DNA of 64,000 nucleotides from an uncultured Prevotellaceae bacterium (GTDB lineage: Bacteria; Bacteroidota; Bacteroidia; Bacteroidales; Bacteroidaceae): NCBI GenBank assembly GCA_946186505.1, contig CAMHNI010000003.1:1-64000 (forward strand), written 5' to 3'. This document shows, one piece after another, positions 43,580 through 53,500 of this stretch. Position 1 is the stretch's first letter. Each line of letters starts with the position of its first letter. The translations under genes were made by a program, and so were the position numbers. The notes below the pieces were generated by a model. It had not been told where the DNA came from, searched no databases, and saw only the letters and a program-made list of their open reading frames with translations.

Positions 43580-43616
43580 TGCGGTATAGTTTTAATTGTT
43601 AATAGTTTCCGAGGTG

Positions 43617-43648
43617 CAAAATTAGTTAAAAAGTTGGGAAAAAGCAAA
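43617..43648 (-). promoter_or_regulatory. Bacteroidetes-type promoter for GH51
   Basis: Minus strand: TTTG (43648-43645), 20-base spacer, TAATTTTG (43624-43617), 38 bases before the GH51 start. Confidence 0.75.
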
Positions 43649-43667
43649 GATTTACGCATAAAACTTG

Positions 43668-43675
43668 TACTTTTG
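43668..43675 (+). promoter_or_regulatory. -7 element for the receiver gene
   Basis: TACTTTTG matches TAnnTTTG and lies 49 bases before the ATG at 43725. No -33 box stands at the usual distance. Confidence 0.5.
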
Positions 43676-43724
43676 TAGGGAAAAACAGAAAACGTCATTT
43701 TTTTGCACCAAACACACATTGTCA

Positions 43725-44081
43725 ATGAAAACAATACTTGTAGCAGAAGACAACGACAGCAACTACATCTTGATGACCTACATCCTAAGACGCTCGTACC
43801 AGTTTCTGAGAGCCAAGAACGGGCAGGAGGCCGTGGAAATGGTTGACAAGGGGGGTATAGACCTGGTGCTGATGGATATCAAGATGCCCGTCATGGACGG
43901 TCTTGAAGCGACTGCCATCATTAAGGAGAAGCATCCGGAGGTGCCCGTCATAGCTCTGACAGCCAACGCTTTCGAAAGCGACCGTCAGCAGGCCCTAAAG
44001 GCAGGGTGCACTGACTTCCTGCCAAAGCCCGTCAGCGGCGAGAAGTGTCTGCAAGCCATTGCCAAGCTCATAGGCGGTTGA
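43725..44081 (+). CDS. Stand-alone response-regulator receiver protein
   Basis: The 118-residue protein is a complete CheY-like receiver without an output domain. It starts MKTILVAEDND, has the acidic pocket at Glu8/Asp9, the phospho-acceptor Asp51 in LVLMDIKMPVMDG, the switch Thr in ALTANAF and Lys in FLPKPV. The form is closest to the receiver domains attached to hybrid histidine kinases. It may take phosphate from a kinase elsewhere and signal by protein contact. The longer frame to 43665 starts inside the promoter, so the ATG at 43725 is preferred. It is convergent with the endonuclease gene, with only 8 bases between. Confidence 0.9.
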   Translation: MKTILVAEDNDSNYILMTYILRRSYQFLRAKNGQEAVEMVDKGGIDLVLMDIKMPVMDGLEATAIIKEKHPEVPVIALTANAFESDRQQALKAGCTDFLPKPVSGEKCLQAIAKLIGG

Positions 44082-44089
44082 CCCCTCGC

Positions 44090-45004
44090 CTATAAGTTCC
44101 AGAGCCACTTGATATTCTCCGCTGAAACGGTCTCAACCTCCTCCTCGATCTTATCGGGCAGGTTACAGAAGAAGTCTATGCCTGTACGCCGTTCCAGTTC
44201 GCGGATATTGATGACATAATTGCTAAGGGCATCATTCGAACGGTCCTCGTTCAGGTTTTCTGCCCAGAACGCCAAGGCCTTGTAGCCCGTGTTAGACTTC
44301 CGCAGCAAGGCCATGAAGAAGTATTTTGGTACAATCAGCCCGTTGGCCAGCGTCTTGAGGACGGGATCCTTGATACCGCCCTCACCGTTTACCACGTCGA
44401 TGGTGCCACCCTTGCAGACGTAGAGTGTATCCTCTGCTTTTGAGCCCGTGCTCATCCACGACCTCAGCTTCCCTTCCATCTTCGCCCACAGCCCGGCATT
44501 GAAGGCTTTGTACTGCGGCTGCATGTTAGTCAGGTAGAAGGTCTGCACATTGGCAGAGACGGAGTACAATCTGTCGGCAGAAGGGCAGACGTGGCCATGA
44601 TCAAAGCCGCTGCCCCAGAACGGGTCGTAGTCAAAATAATACTGCGAAGGCAGCTCGGGGTCGAAGGGGTACTGGTTGTGGTCGGAATAATAGCGGCTGG
44701 TGTTCTGCACACGGTTGGAGGCATACATCTGGTAGCACGACCAGCGCTGCGAACGCTTGTCGCAGTCCCACTCCACGGAGTAGTTGATACCGTACTGGTC
44801 GTTGGTGGTATGGATAATAACACGGCTGTTGCCGCCCTTCACCTTCGGGAACTCCAAGCGCTGCAAGGCCGGTTCGACACTGGTGTCATTACGGTTGGCG
44901 TTCAGCTCAACGGCAGTTTTTCGGTCATCGTCGTCATCGCTACATGAGATGACAAGCGTGGCAACGAGCAGGAATGGCAGATAGTACCAGAATATACGCT
45001 TCAT
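44090..45004 (-). CDS. DNA/RNA non-specific endonuclease lipoprotein
   Basis: The 304-residue protein has a lipoprotein signal (VISC, then Asp-rich) and an NucA/Endonuclease_NS-type domain. The catalytic motif appears as DHGHVCPSADR with His138 in place of the usual DRGH arrangement, followed by TNMQPQYKAFNAGLWAKME, which supplies the metal-binding Asn. It is probably surface- or periplasm-anchored and degrades extracellular nucleic acid for nutrition. The Arg-to-His change within DRGH occurs in some relatives, so I assume it is active. It has its own promoter upstream. Confidence 0.88.
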   Translation of the reverse strand: MKRIFWYYLPFLLVATLVISCSDDDDDRKTAVELNANRNDTSVEPALQRLEFPKVKGGNSRVIIHTTNDQYGINYSVEWDCDKRSQRWSCYQMYASNRVQNTSRYYSDHNQYPFDPELPSQYYFDYDPFWGSGFDHGHVCPSADRLYSVSANVQTFYLTNMQPQYKAFNAGLWAKMEGKLRSWMSTGSKAEDTLYVCKGGTIDVVNGEGGIKDPVLKTLANGLIVPKYFFMALLRKSNTGYKALAFWAENLNEDRSNDALSNYVINIRELERRTGIDFFCNLPDKIEEEVETVSAENIKWLWNL

Positions 45005-45033
45005 ATCAAGTCCCTATTATTACGTTCAGGCTG

Positions 45034-45065
45034 CGAAGTTACGAAATAAATTTCATCCTCCCAAA
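45034..45065 (-). promoter_or_regulatory. Bacteroidetes-type promoter for the endonuclease gene
   Basis: Minus strand: TTTG (45065-45062), 20-base spacer, TAACTTCG (45041-45034), one mismatch to TAnnTTTG, 29 bases before the start codon. Confidence 0.6.
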
Positions 45066-45103
45066 TAATTCAGTTCTTTTTAAAGAATTATGGTCAAAAC
45101 TAA

Positions 45104-45134
45104 AGGAGTTGAAACCAATACGATTTCAACTCCT
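45104..45134 (-). terminator. Terminator of the RagA/RagB operon
   Basis: An 11-base perfect stem (45104-45114 with 45124-45134) with a 9-base loop is followed on the minus strand by a T-rich stretch. It lies 37 bases after the last gene of the operon. Confidence 0.75.
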
Positions 45135-45170
45135 CTACTTATTTAGCGCAATGTATAGAATCCAGAAAAA

Positions 45171-46538
45171 TCACTTCTTCTTGTCAAACAATTGGAAGCT
45201 TGTAGGCAGATTCTTACGGCTCTCAGCCTTGATTCCACCTTTGGCTGCTGTCATGCTCCTGGCACCATCAGCAGTGACCTTTACCAGAATAGCGGTACCA
45301 CCGGCAGGGATTTCCCACCACCAGCCTTGAGTATAGCCGGGATCGGTGGCCATCACGCAAAGGTCGGCAGAAACCATGCCTTCGGGCGTAATGTCAAAGA
45401 TAATGAAGTCTTGCTGCGATGCGCTCATGATGAGATTGCCATAGTCGCCCTCGTCAGGATCGGTCAGCGTACCCAGCTTCTGGCTGTCATAGATGTAGAG
45501 CTTGCCATCCTCGACGTAACCGTAGATTTCGTTATCCGGGACATAGAAGCCCTTCAGCACGACATCGCCCTCTTCAGCGTCCTCGCCAGTATATTCCTCA
45601 ATGGTGAAGTCGCCCAGGTTATACGTGTTGCTGCCAGTCCAGTAGAAGGTGTAGGTGCCGAAGAACGGGTCTTCCTCCTGTGGCTGCTCTTCAGGACTCT
45701 TCACGGCCTCCTGAGTGACGGTGATGATCTTGGTAATATCCAGGGACTTCACGGTGACGGTGCCTTCACGGGCTTCACCGGGATTCTCGGCGACGCTCAC
45801 GGCAAGCGTGTCGGCCGCGTCATTCAGCACACAGGTAATCCAGTCGGCATCAGCCGTGGCGGTCACGGGGCGGGAGTGATCAATGAGAACAGTCTGCGTT
45901 CCGCCTTCACCGGGCAGAGTGACGGCATTCTTCTCTAATTTGAACAAGATGGCATCCTGAATAATCTGAATGGTGTCCTTCACCGTACCGGTCTGGATGG
46001 CAACTAAGCCGGCACGCTCTGACTCCGTGTCGTTCGAAGCGGCCACAATTTCAACCATGCTTGTCTGGCTGTTGAAGGTGGCTGTCAACCAGTCGGCCAG
46101 ACTTGAAACGGTAGCACCGGCCGTCTGGGCCACGGGAACGCTGACCTGAGAGTTGGCAGTGTCGGCAATGCGATACACATAACCATCGGCAAGGCCATAG
46201 ATAATACCGCGCTGAGTGACATTGACCTCCTTGACGGCGGTGGCAGATTTCAGCACGACATTAGTTGAACGTCCTTCAAGCTTGTCGTTGGCGGCAACGG
46301 TCAGCGTGACGGTGTTTCCGTTGACGGCAGCTGTCAGCCAATCGGCATTAGAGGTCGCTGTGATAGACTCAGCACTATTGACGACGATAGAGCCCGTTCC
46401 ACCTGCTGCCTCGAAGAAGGCGTCAGCGCTCTTCAGCGAAAGCTGTGCGGGGGCGGTGTAGGTCGGATCGTCATCGCCGCAGGACGTGAAGGAAATCACG
46501 CCTGCCAGCAATATCATGAAGCTTAATAACTTTTTCAT
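45171..46538 (-). CDS. BACON-domain lipoprotein, last gene of the RagA/RagB locus
   Basis: The 455-residue product begins MKKLLSFMILLAGVISFTSC with lipidated Cys20. Three successive BACON-type beta domains follow (about 30-110, 115-200, 205-290), each with the pattern ATSNADWLTA or DADWITCVL and a closing VNVTQRG or ITVTQEA. A C-terminal region of about 160 residues (GTYTFYWTGSNTYNLGDFTI) has no assignment from me. BACON domains are thought to bind glycans or glycoproteins (mucin), so this may be the surface ligand-binding partner of the SusC/D pair. The start at ATG 46538 is preferred over a TTG 6 bases upstream. It follows the DUF4302 gene by 13 bases. Confidence 0.85.
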   Translation of the reverse strand: MKKLLSFMILLAGVISFTSCGDDDPTYTAPAQLSLKSADAFFEAAGGTGSIVVNSAESITATSNADWLTAAVNGNTVTLTVAANDKLEGRSTNVVLKSATAVKEVNVTQRGIIYGLADGYVYRIADTANSQVSVPVAQTAGATVSSLADWLTATFNSQTSMVEIVAASNDTESERAGLVAIQTGTVKDTIQIIQDAILFKLEKNAVTLPGEGGTQTVLIDHSRPVTATADADWITCVLNDAADTLAVSVAENPGEAREGTVTVKSLDITKIITVTQEAVKSPEEQPQEEDPFFGTYTFYWTGSNTYNLGDFTIEEYTGEDAEEGDVVLKGFYVPDNEIYGYVEDGKLYIYDSQKLGTLTDPDEGDYGNLIMSASQQDFIIFDITPEGMVSADLCVMATDPGYTQGWWWEIPAGGTAILVKVTADGARSMTAAKGGIKAESRKNLPTSFQLFDKKK

Positions 46539-46551
46539 AAACAATAATCAT

Positions 46552-47862
46552 TTAATCGTTAAACGGATCAAGATTCTCGTCCCAAACCTTGATGACATTG
46601 TTTGGCATGTCATCATCGGCAAGTTGAATCCATGTAGGCGACTTCGGGTTGTCGCATGTCAGCGTGAAGCTTCTTACAACAGGAACCACACTGCCGTCTT
46701 CGGCAAGCTCTGTGCTACAGCCGAACGGAGCCACCATATAGAAGAAGGCGGCATTCTTGGGATTGATATACCAGTCGCCATTGCTCTGGTTGCCCTTGGC
46801 ATTATACACAAGCTTGACCTTGTCTTCACCAACCAGCTGGTACTTGAAGCCAATGACACCACCGTAGCCGCCGCTGTTGAAGGTGAAGCCCCAATAAGAA
46901 CCGTTCTTGCCAAAGTAGAAATAGTAAAGCTGCTCACCCAGTGCAGGCATGACCTGAGTCTTGATAACATTCCACAAAGGCATACCGAATTCGCCCATAT
47001 TGCTCATGCTGCAGGCCCAGAGGCCATTGACCAAGGTAGAGTTGATGGGAGGCACAATGCCGTTCAGCACAATATTGGCATCGGTGGTACTGGGGAAGTC
47101 GTATGTGCCGGCAACATGCTTGAACCCGCTGATCTCCTTGCCGTTGATGGTGATAGGCTCGTAGAACTCGATACCGGTGTTGCTCACCACGTAAGGCACA
47201 TTGATGGTAGTGTCGGTGGAGGCAGTCGTATAGGTCATCTCGAAGTTGCGGTTCGACTTGACGATGGAGACCTCGGTGGTGTCCACCTTCATCTTATACT
47301 CGGGGAAGTTCATGTCATCCTCGACGCCATTGACCGCCATAATATACTCAGCCCACTTGTCGTCCTTACAGGGAACCATGGTGGCATAGTTGCCGCTCTT
47401 CTTGCCCTTCAGGACAATCTTCTCGGGTGAGACGGAGATGAACTCAAAGTCGTAGTCGCCTCCCCAGCCCTCTCCGGCTGAGCCTAAGACGGGGTCGGGT
47501 GTGGAGAACTTATGGAAGATTTCGTTGTAGGTGTCGAACGACAAGACGACGCCGGCACTCTGTGTAATCTTGTAATAGCTCTCGGCAGAAGCTTCTGGCT
47601 CGTCAATGTCGCTGGCAGCCGTCACCTTGCCATCGGCGGTGAACTTCAGAAAGACATTGTATCCGCCATACGTGCGATAAGGTGAAGGATAATACTTCAT
47701 CAGCCAACCATTCCCTGCTCCGGCAAGAACTTGATAGTTGGCAGCAATGGCCTCCTCGGCTCTCTGAGCTGAGGGCTTGTCAAAGATGTCTTCCTGGTCT
47801 TTGAGACAAGACGTCAACAAGCCAAGGATGGCAATACCCAATAATATTTGTATTTTCTTCAT
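46552..47862 (-). CDS. DUF4302 lipoprotein
   Basis: The 436-residue lipoprotein (MKKIQILLGIAILGLLTSC) shows the AQRAEEAIAANYQVLAGAGN and GWLMKYYPSPYRTYGGYNV segments that I associate with DUF4302 proteins of Bacteroidetes. These are found downstream of SusC/SusD with an HExxH lipoprotein. It probably sits on the outer membrane and assists substrate capture, but the function is not established. It begins 8 bases after the metallohydrolase gene stop. Confidence 0.82.
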   Translation of the reverse strand: MKKIQILLGIAILGLLTSCLKDQEDIFDKPSAQRAEEAIAANYQVLAGAGNGWLMKYYPSPYRTYGGYNVFLKFTADGKVTAASDIDEPEASAESYYKITQSAGVVLSFDTYNEIFHKFSTPDPVLGSAGEGWGGDYDFEFISVSPEKIVLKGKKSGNYATMVPCKDDKWAEYIMAVNGVEDDMNFPEYKMKVDTTEVSIVKSNRNFEMTYTTASTDTTINVPYVVSNTGIEFYEPITINGKEISGFKHVAGTYDFPSTTDANIVLNGIVPPINSTLVNGLWACSMSNMGEFGMPLWNVIKTQVMPALGEQLYYFYFGKNGSYWGFTFNSGGYGGVIGFKYQLVGEDKVKLVYNAKGNQSNGDWYINPKNAAFFYMVAPFGCSTELAEDGSVVPVVRSFTLTCDNPKSPTWIQLADDDMPNNVIKVWDENLDPFND

Positions 47863-47870
47863 ATTGCTTC

Positions 47871-48875
47871 TTAATTAAGTGTTTGCAAATCTAACAAGGT
47901 AACGTTGTCGGAGCGGCGCTGAACGATTTCGCGCAGCTTGTCGAGGTCTATCTCCCAGGCGGTCTTCAGCCAGTCGCGCACGATGTCAAGCTTAGTCTCG
48001 ATATAGCCGCGGCCGCTGCGGTCGATGTCGGTGCTCGTAACCGTTGCTATGCCGTCGGCCTTCAGCTGGGCCTCCTCAGGCTGTACGCCATAGTAGGCCT
48101 TCTCGATGCTTGCGCCTGCAGCAGTCGTTCCTTTGTAATTGAACTTTACTGCCTTCTCGAGCTGCTCGTTCCACCAAGCCTGGTCGTGAGTGATGTAGTT
48201 GGCGATGATCTCGACGAAGTCTTCCTGGGTCTCACGGCTGGCATAGTCAGTGATGAAACCGAGGGCAAGCCACTCGTTCTCCTCAAGGTTTACCCAGCTC
48301 TCAGACTGATAGTTGGCAGCCGAAACCTCGTTGAAGTTGACGGGGTAGGGCTTGGTCTGGTGCAGGATGTGGGCAAACTCATGGTGCATGGTCTTGAAGA
48401 ACCAGTAGTTCAGGAACTCGATATCGGGGTTCTCGTAGTCGATGTTGTTGACGTTATAGAGCGTAATCTTCATGCCGCCCTCAGCGACGCCGAGCGTCAC
48501 GGAACCATCGGAGTTGTAGCCGTAAGAGCCGACGAAGTGCATGATCTTCGGGCAGTACTGGCGAATGAAGTCACGCCCCTTGAGCTCCTCGTACGACTCG
48601 AGCCACAGATACTTGGTCAGCTTTGCGAGTGCGATGGACTTGTCGTAGCGGGCAGGGGCGAGGTTCTTGGACTCGTCGCTCTCCTTAAACTCAAAACGGT
48701 ATTTCAGCTGGATGTTGTAGGGCTGCTGATAGTTCACCTCTAACCACTTGTCGAGTGGGGTGGGGGTTGCTGTCGTCTCGTCGGGGAAGATGCTCTTCTC
48801 GTCGAGGCTGTCCTCGCTGCACGATGCCATCAGGAACATGGCACTCGCTGCTAAAAGATAATATCTTATTTTCAT
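47871..48875 (-). CDS. Substrate import-associated zinc metallohydrolase lipoprotein
   Basis: The 334-residue lipoprotein (MFLMASC lipobox) carries the zinc motif HEFAH at His165-Glu166-His169 within TMHHEFAHILHQ, and a downstream SESWVNLEENEWLALGF region that may provide the third ligand. It fits the TIGR04549-type family of HExxH lipoproteins that sit next to TonB-linked transporters in Bacteroidetes. I infer a peptidase or related hydrolase acting at the cell surface on the substrate of the RagA/RagB pair. It lies 17 bases after the SusD-like gene in the same operon. Confidence 0.87.
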   Translation of the reverse strand: MKIRYYLLAASAMFLMASCSEDSLDEKSIFPDETTATPTPLDKWLEVNYQQPYNIQLKYRFEFKESDESKNLAPARYDKSIALAKLTKYLWLESYEELKGRDFIRQYCPKIMHFVGSYGYNSDGSVTLGVAEGGMKITLYNVNNIDYENPDIEFLNYWFFKTMHHEFAHILHQTKPYPVNFNEVSAANYQSESWVNLEENEWLALGFITDYASRETQEDFVEIIANYITHDQAWWNEQLEKAVKFNYKGTTAAGASIEKAYYGVQPEEAQLKADGIATVTSTDIDRSGRGYIETKLDIVRDWLKTAWEIDLDKLREIVQRRSDNVTLLDLQTLN

Positions 48876-48892
48876 AATGCTATTCCTTTCTT

Positions 48893-50518
48893 TTATTTGT
48901 TACGTGGATTGGGGGTCAGACCGGCAGAAATCACGTCGGCAGGCAGCTGCAGGGCACGGCGCGGGTCGTCGAGCAGCAGCAGGTCGTCGGGCTGGCCTTC
49001 GCGGTTGTGGGCAATCTCTATGCCCCAGCGCTTGATGTCGCACCAGCGACCGCCTTCCTGCATCGTCTGGCAGCGGCGCATGTGGAGAATGAACTGGATC
49101 ATGTTCTCCTGGTCAGAGCCTTCCTTGTCGATGGTGAATCCTAACGGGTGGAGGTGCTTCTTGGCAGAGCCCTTCTCGGCACTGGCGGCAATAGGACCGC
49201 CCTTGCCGTCGTCCATGTACTTCATACCGGTACCTTCTTCCTCGTTGTATGTGCCGTAGCGCTGGTTGACCAGTTCCTGGGTAGCCTGCAAACCACTGCC
49301 AGTGTTGGTCGACAGCCAGAGGTTCATGTCCTTCAAGGCATTGGTCAGGTCGCCCTTCACAGCGTAAGCCTCGGCGCGGCAAAGCAGCGTCTCGTCGCCA
49401 CAAAGCTGAACATAGACGTTGCGGCGATAGCCGACACGGTTCACCTTGTCGGTGTACTCAAAGTAGCCATAGTATTTGGAAATGTTCAGAGTCTGGACGG
49501 GTCCCCAGCAAGAGTGTGACATATACAGGCCGACATTCACGGGCGAGTCCCATGCTCCCCAGATACCGGGAGCACGATAGGTCTCAATCCTGGTAATATT
49601 GGTCTGGTCATGGCCATAGCGCGTACCGAGGTTCCAGGCACCAAGGATGTAGCCACTGCTCGATGCAGCCGTCTGCAGCAGGAAGTTGGCGTTCTCGCTG
49701 GCATTGATGTATGCATTGCAGCGGGTCTCATAGTCGGATGCCGTTTCCACGACAATATGATACCAGTTACGCAGGAAATTGGCAGGGTTACTGCCCAAGG
49801 CGGCATTGGCGTACTCGATACACTTGTCCCACTTCTGGTAGAACAGGTTGAAGCGGGCTGCGAAGGCGTATGCGGCATTCTTGTTGAAATGATACTTGGG
49901 CGCCTTATAGATCTTGTCGTTGATCAGGGGCAGACCCTCGTCAATGTCATCGCTGATATGCTTGTAGAGCTCGGCCATCGTGCCACGCTGGTAGTCGGGC
50001 TTCACTTGAGTCTCGGGGGCCAGGGAGTAGGGCAGGCCCATGTCCTTGTCGGCTGTTGCGGGGTTGTAGCCCAGACAGAACACATTGGCCAGCTGGAAAT
50101 GGGCCCAGGCACGGCAAAGCAAAGCCTCGCCACGATATGCACTCAGGCTGGCAGGATTGCCCATGTCTTCAATAGCCGCCAGGGCCTGGTTGGCGTGTGC
50201 TGCAGCCATGTAGCAGGCATCCCATACGGACTGGGCGGCATCGTTTTGGGTACTGGTCTGGTCTTTCCAGAGATAAGCCTCTTCCTGCTCCAACTCCTCA
50301 ATGTCGTAAGAGGTACCGTTGTCACGGGCGTTGTCTGACGACATCTCCAGTATCAGGTTCGAGTTGTTGCCGGCGTAGGCACTGACCAGCAGTTTGGATA
50401 TTTTATCCTCGGTATTCACCTCTGCACGGTCGTCGGGCACCTTGTCGAGGAAGTCGTCGCAAGAAGTCAGTGCCAGCAGGCCGGTAGCAAAGATATATAC
50501 TAAATTTAGCTTTTTCAT
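48893..50518 (-). CDS. SusD/RagB family outer-membrane lipoprotein
   Basis: The 541-residue lipoprotein (LLALTSCDDFLDKVPDD) is the substrate-binding lid of a SusC/SusD-type importer. The helical TPR-like part (QSVWDACYMAAAHANQALAAIE, GEALLCRAWAHFQLAN) and C-terminal NPRNK end fit the family. It follows the susC-like gene by 28 bases. Neighbouring HExxH and BACON lipoproteins rather than glycoside hydrolases suggest a peptide or glycoprotein substrate, as for RagB; that is inference. Confidence 0.95.
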   Translation of the reverse strand: MKKLNLVYIFATGLLALTSCDDFLDKVPDDRAEVNTEDKISKLLVSAYAGNNSNLILEMSSDNARDNGTSYDIEELEQEEAYLWKDQTSTQNDAAQSVWDACYMAAAHANQALAAIEDMGNPASLSAYRGEALLCRAWAHFQLANVFCLGYNPATADKDMGLPYSLAPETQVKPDYQRGTMAELYKHISDDIDEGLPLINDKIYKAPKYHFNKNAAYAFAARFNLFYQKWDKCIEYANAALGSNPANFLRNWYHIVVETASDYETRCNAYINASENANFLLQTAASSSGYILGAWNLGTRYGHDQTNITRIETYRAPGIWGAWDSPVNVGLYMSHSCWGPVQTLNISKYYGYFEYTDKVNRVGYRRNVYVQLCGDETLLCRAEAYAVKGDLTNALKDMNLWLSTNTGSGLQATQELVNQRYGTYNEEEGTGMKYMDDGKGGPIAASAEKGSAKKHLHPLGFTIDKEGSDQENMIQFILHMRRCQTMQEGGRWCDIKRWGIEIAHNREGQPDDLLLLDDPRRALQLPADVISAGLTPNPRNK

Positions 50519-50546
50519 ATTTCTTCTATCATTTAATTGTATGAGA

Positions 50547-53500
50547 TTAGATACCCAATTTCAGCGTCATCGTGAACTGCTTTGGCATAGGAGCAGCCAC
50601 ACCACCAGTGTTGAAGAACTCCGGATCCTGACCGTTGAGCTTCTTGTCGGCGTAAATCAGGAAGAGGTTGGTGGCCTGCAGCTTCAGCGAGAGATTGTTC
50701 AGCTTCAGAGGTTCGACCAGCGTCTTGGGGAAGTCGTAGCTCAGCGAGATTTCCTTCATGCGGATGAAGTCGCCCTTGGCAATACGCTCTGTCGAGTAGT
50801 TGTAAGCGTTGTAGGCGCGGCGCAGGTAGGAGTCGTTCTCGTCCAGGCGCTTGTCGGCTATGACAGGAATGTTGGTAAATGCCTCGTCGCCAGCCTGAGT
50901 CCAACGGTTCTTGAATTCCTTAGGCATAGCGTCGAGGTCGGAATACCTGCGCGAGAAGACAGGGTCAAGACGCACCACATTGCCGAATGCGTAGGTGATG
51001 AAAACGTTCAGCTTCAGCCCCTTATATTGGAATACGTTGCCGAACGATCCGGTCACTGTGGGGTCAGTCGGACCCTCATAGATGAGGTAGTCGCGATTCT
51101 CGCGGTCCTGGAAGTTGAAAGTGCTGACGGTCTCTTCGCCCATCTCGTTGATGAACGTGGGCAGACCCTCGTCGTTAAGACCCTTGAAGTCGATGGAGAA
51201 CAGCGAACGTACGGGATAGCCTTCGAGTGTGAAGCCAGTGCCGGAAATCATGTCGATGATACGGGCCTTGGTGTCAAGTTCCGTAACCTCGTTCTTGGCA
51301 TACGAGAAGATGAAGTCGGTGTTCCACTTGAAGTCCTTGCTGACGATGTTCTTGGTAGAAAGGGTGAACTCGACACCATGCGACTTCATTGACGCCACGT
51401 TGGCATACTTGACGGTCTGGCCGCCGATACCCATCGTGTTGACCGTACCGATCAGGTCGTAGTTGTTACGCTTATACCAGTCAAAGGCGAAGTTGATGCG
51501 GTTGTTCAGGAAGCCGAGCTCTGCACCGATGTTGAACTCATGCTTCTTCTCATAAGTCAGCTCGCTGTTCTCAAGGTCGTAGATTTCCAGACCGCTCTCA
51601 CCGACATTGGTGAAGGGGCGCCAGGGGTTGAAACTCTGGATAATAACCTGAGAGTTGGAAACGGACGTAGGACCGCGGTCACCTGTCAGAGAATAAGAAG
51701 CCTTCAGCGTGAAGTTGGACAGCGTATTCTGGAAGGTGTCGTGGAACCAGGCCTCCTCGTGGGCATTCCATGCACCTGAGATGTTCCAGGTCGGCAACCA
51801 GCGAGCCGAGCGGCTCTTACCGAGCTTGTTGGTACCCTCGTAGCGCACGGTGCCGTTCACGGTGTAGCGGCCCTTCCACGAATAGGTGGCATTGGCGAAG
51901 AAAGCGGCTGACCTGCTATTCGTGTTGGTTACGGTGAAGTAGGCGGCGTTCTCTTCCTCAGTCTGCTTGAAGTAGCGGTAGTCGTACTTGGCCAGCATAC
52001 CCATGTCGTACTGCATGCCGACACCGTTGAAGAATGTCTTGCTGCGCTCGACATTGTTCACCTCCATACCACCGAACAGGTTGACGATGTGGTCTTCGTT
52101 GAACACGTCGTTATAGTTGGCCGTGGCACGGAAATCCCAACTGTTCATCTTGTACTTGGTCTGGCGATAGAATCCGCCGTAAGGAACTACAGATACCTTC
52201 AGGCTGTTCTCAACATCAGGATCGCTGTAGAGCCAGGGGTTGTTGTCACGCATGGTGGCATCGTCCATTGCACGGAATGCCATGGCCTGGTTGGAGCCGT
52301 CCTTGATGTAGTGGTCCTGTGAGGTTGTAGAGTACTTATAAGCGCCAAGTACGGACAGGGTGACCTTCTGGATGGGCTTGTACTGCAACTCAGCCTGGAA
52401 ACGGGTGTCGACGACGTCAAGGTCCATATAGTTGTTGTCCAGCTCATTGAGGATGTTGAACGGGGCATAGTTGCGGACATAATATTGGTCGGCAGCCAGC
52501 GTGCGTGACGTATTCATCGAATAGCTATAGGGGTTGATGTCAAAGTCGCGACGGACCTCACCATATACCGGGTCGATGTCGGAAGCCAGTGTACCGGGAG
52601 CCTGCTGCTTACGGTAAGAAGCGTTGCTGATCAGGTTAATCGTGACTTTCTTGGAGATATTGTAGTTGGCATTGATATTGCCAGTGTAACGCTCCACTTT
52701 GCTCTTCTTGTACCATCCCGGATCGTTCATCAGCGAGAACGAAGCGTAGTACTGAGCTTTTTCCGTACCAGACGAAAGACTGATAGAATGGTTGTGCTGG
52801 ATTGTGTTATTGAACAGCTCGTCAAACCAGTCCGTGTTGCGGTACTCTGCCTCACGCAGATAGGCGGTGCGTGCTGCATCGGTATTGGGCATGGCGAACT
52901 GACCGGTAGTCTCGTCGTAGGTGTTGATCAGGCGGTACATCTTGCCGTAGACACCGCTCTCAGAGGCACGGTAAGTCTCGGCCATGTTCAGCCATCCGCC
53001 TTTTTCCATCTCACGATAGACCGACATCTGCTCCTGAGAGTTCATGATGTTGAAGTTTGAATAGCTGGGCTTCAGGCGCATCGTGTACTCACCGGTATAG
53101 CTGATACGGTTTGAACCAGCCTTACCTTTCTTAGTGGTGACGACAATCACACCGGCCATCGCGCGCGCACCATATATAGAGGTGGCGGAACCGTCCTTCA
53201 GAATCTGGAACGACTCGATGTCGTCGGAGTTCAAACCGGCAATGGCCGAAGAAATCAGCGTCTCGGCGTCACCGCTCGACAAATCGTCGGCATCCACTTC
53301 GGTCACGTCCTCCATAATGACACCGTCGACAACCCACAGCGGTTTCGACGAACCGTAGATGGAGGTAGCACCACGGACACGGATCTTGGGGGCTGTACCG
53401 AACGTACCGCTGACGTTCTGCACGCTGACACCGGCAGAACGGCCTTCCAGTGAGCGCGAAATATCGGCAACACCGTTTAGCTTGGCGTCTTCTGCTGAGA

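Noticed and set aside
50394..51392. A 332-codon plus-strand frame over susC/susD
   Set aside because: It is antisense to the well-conserved SusC barrel and SusD signal region.
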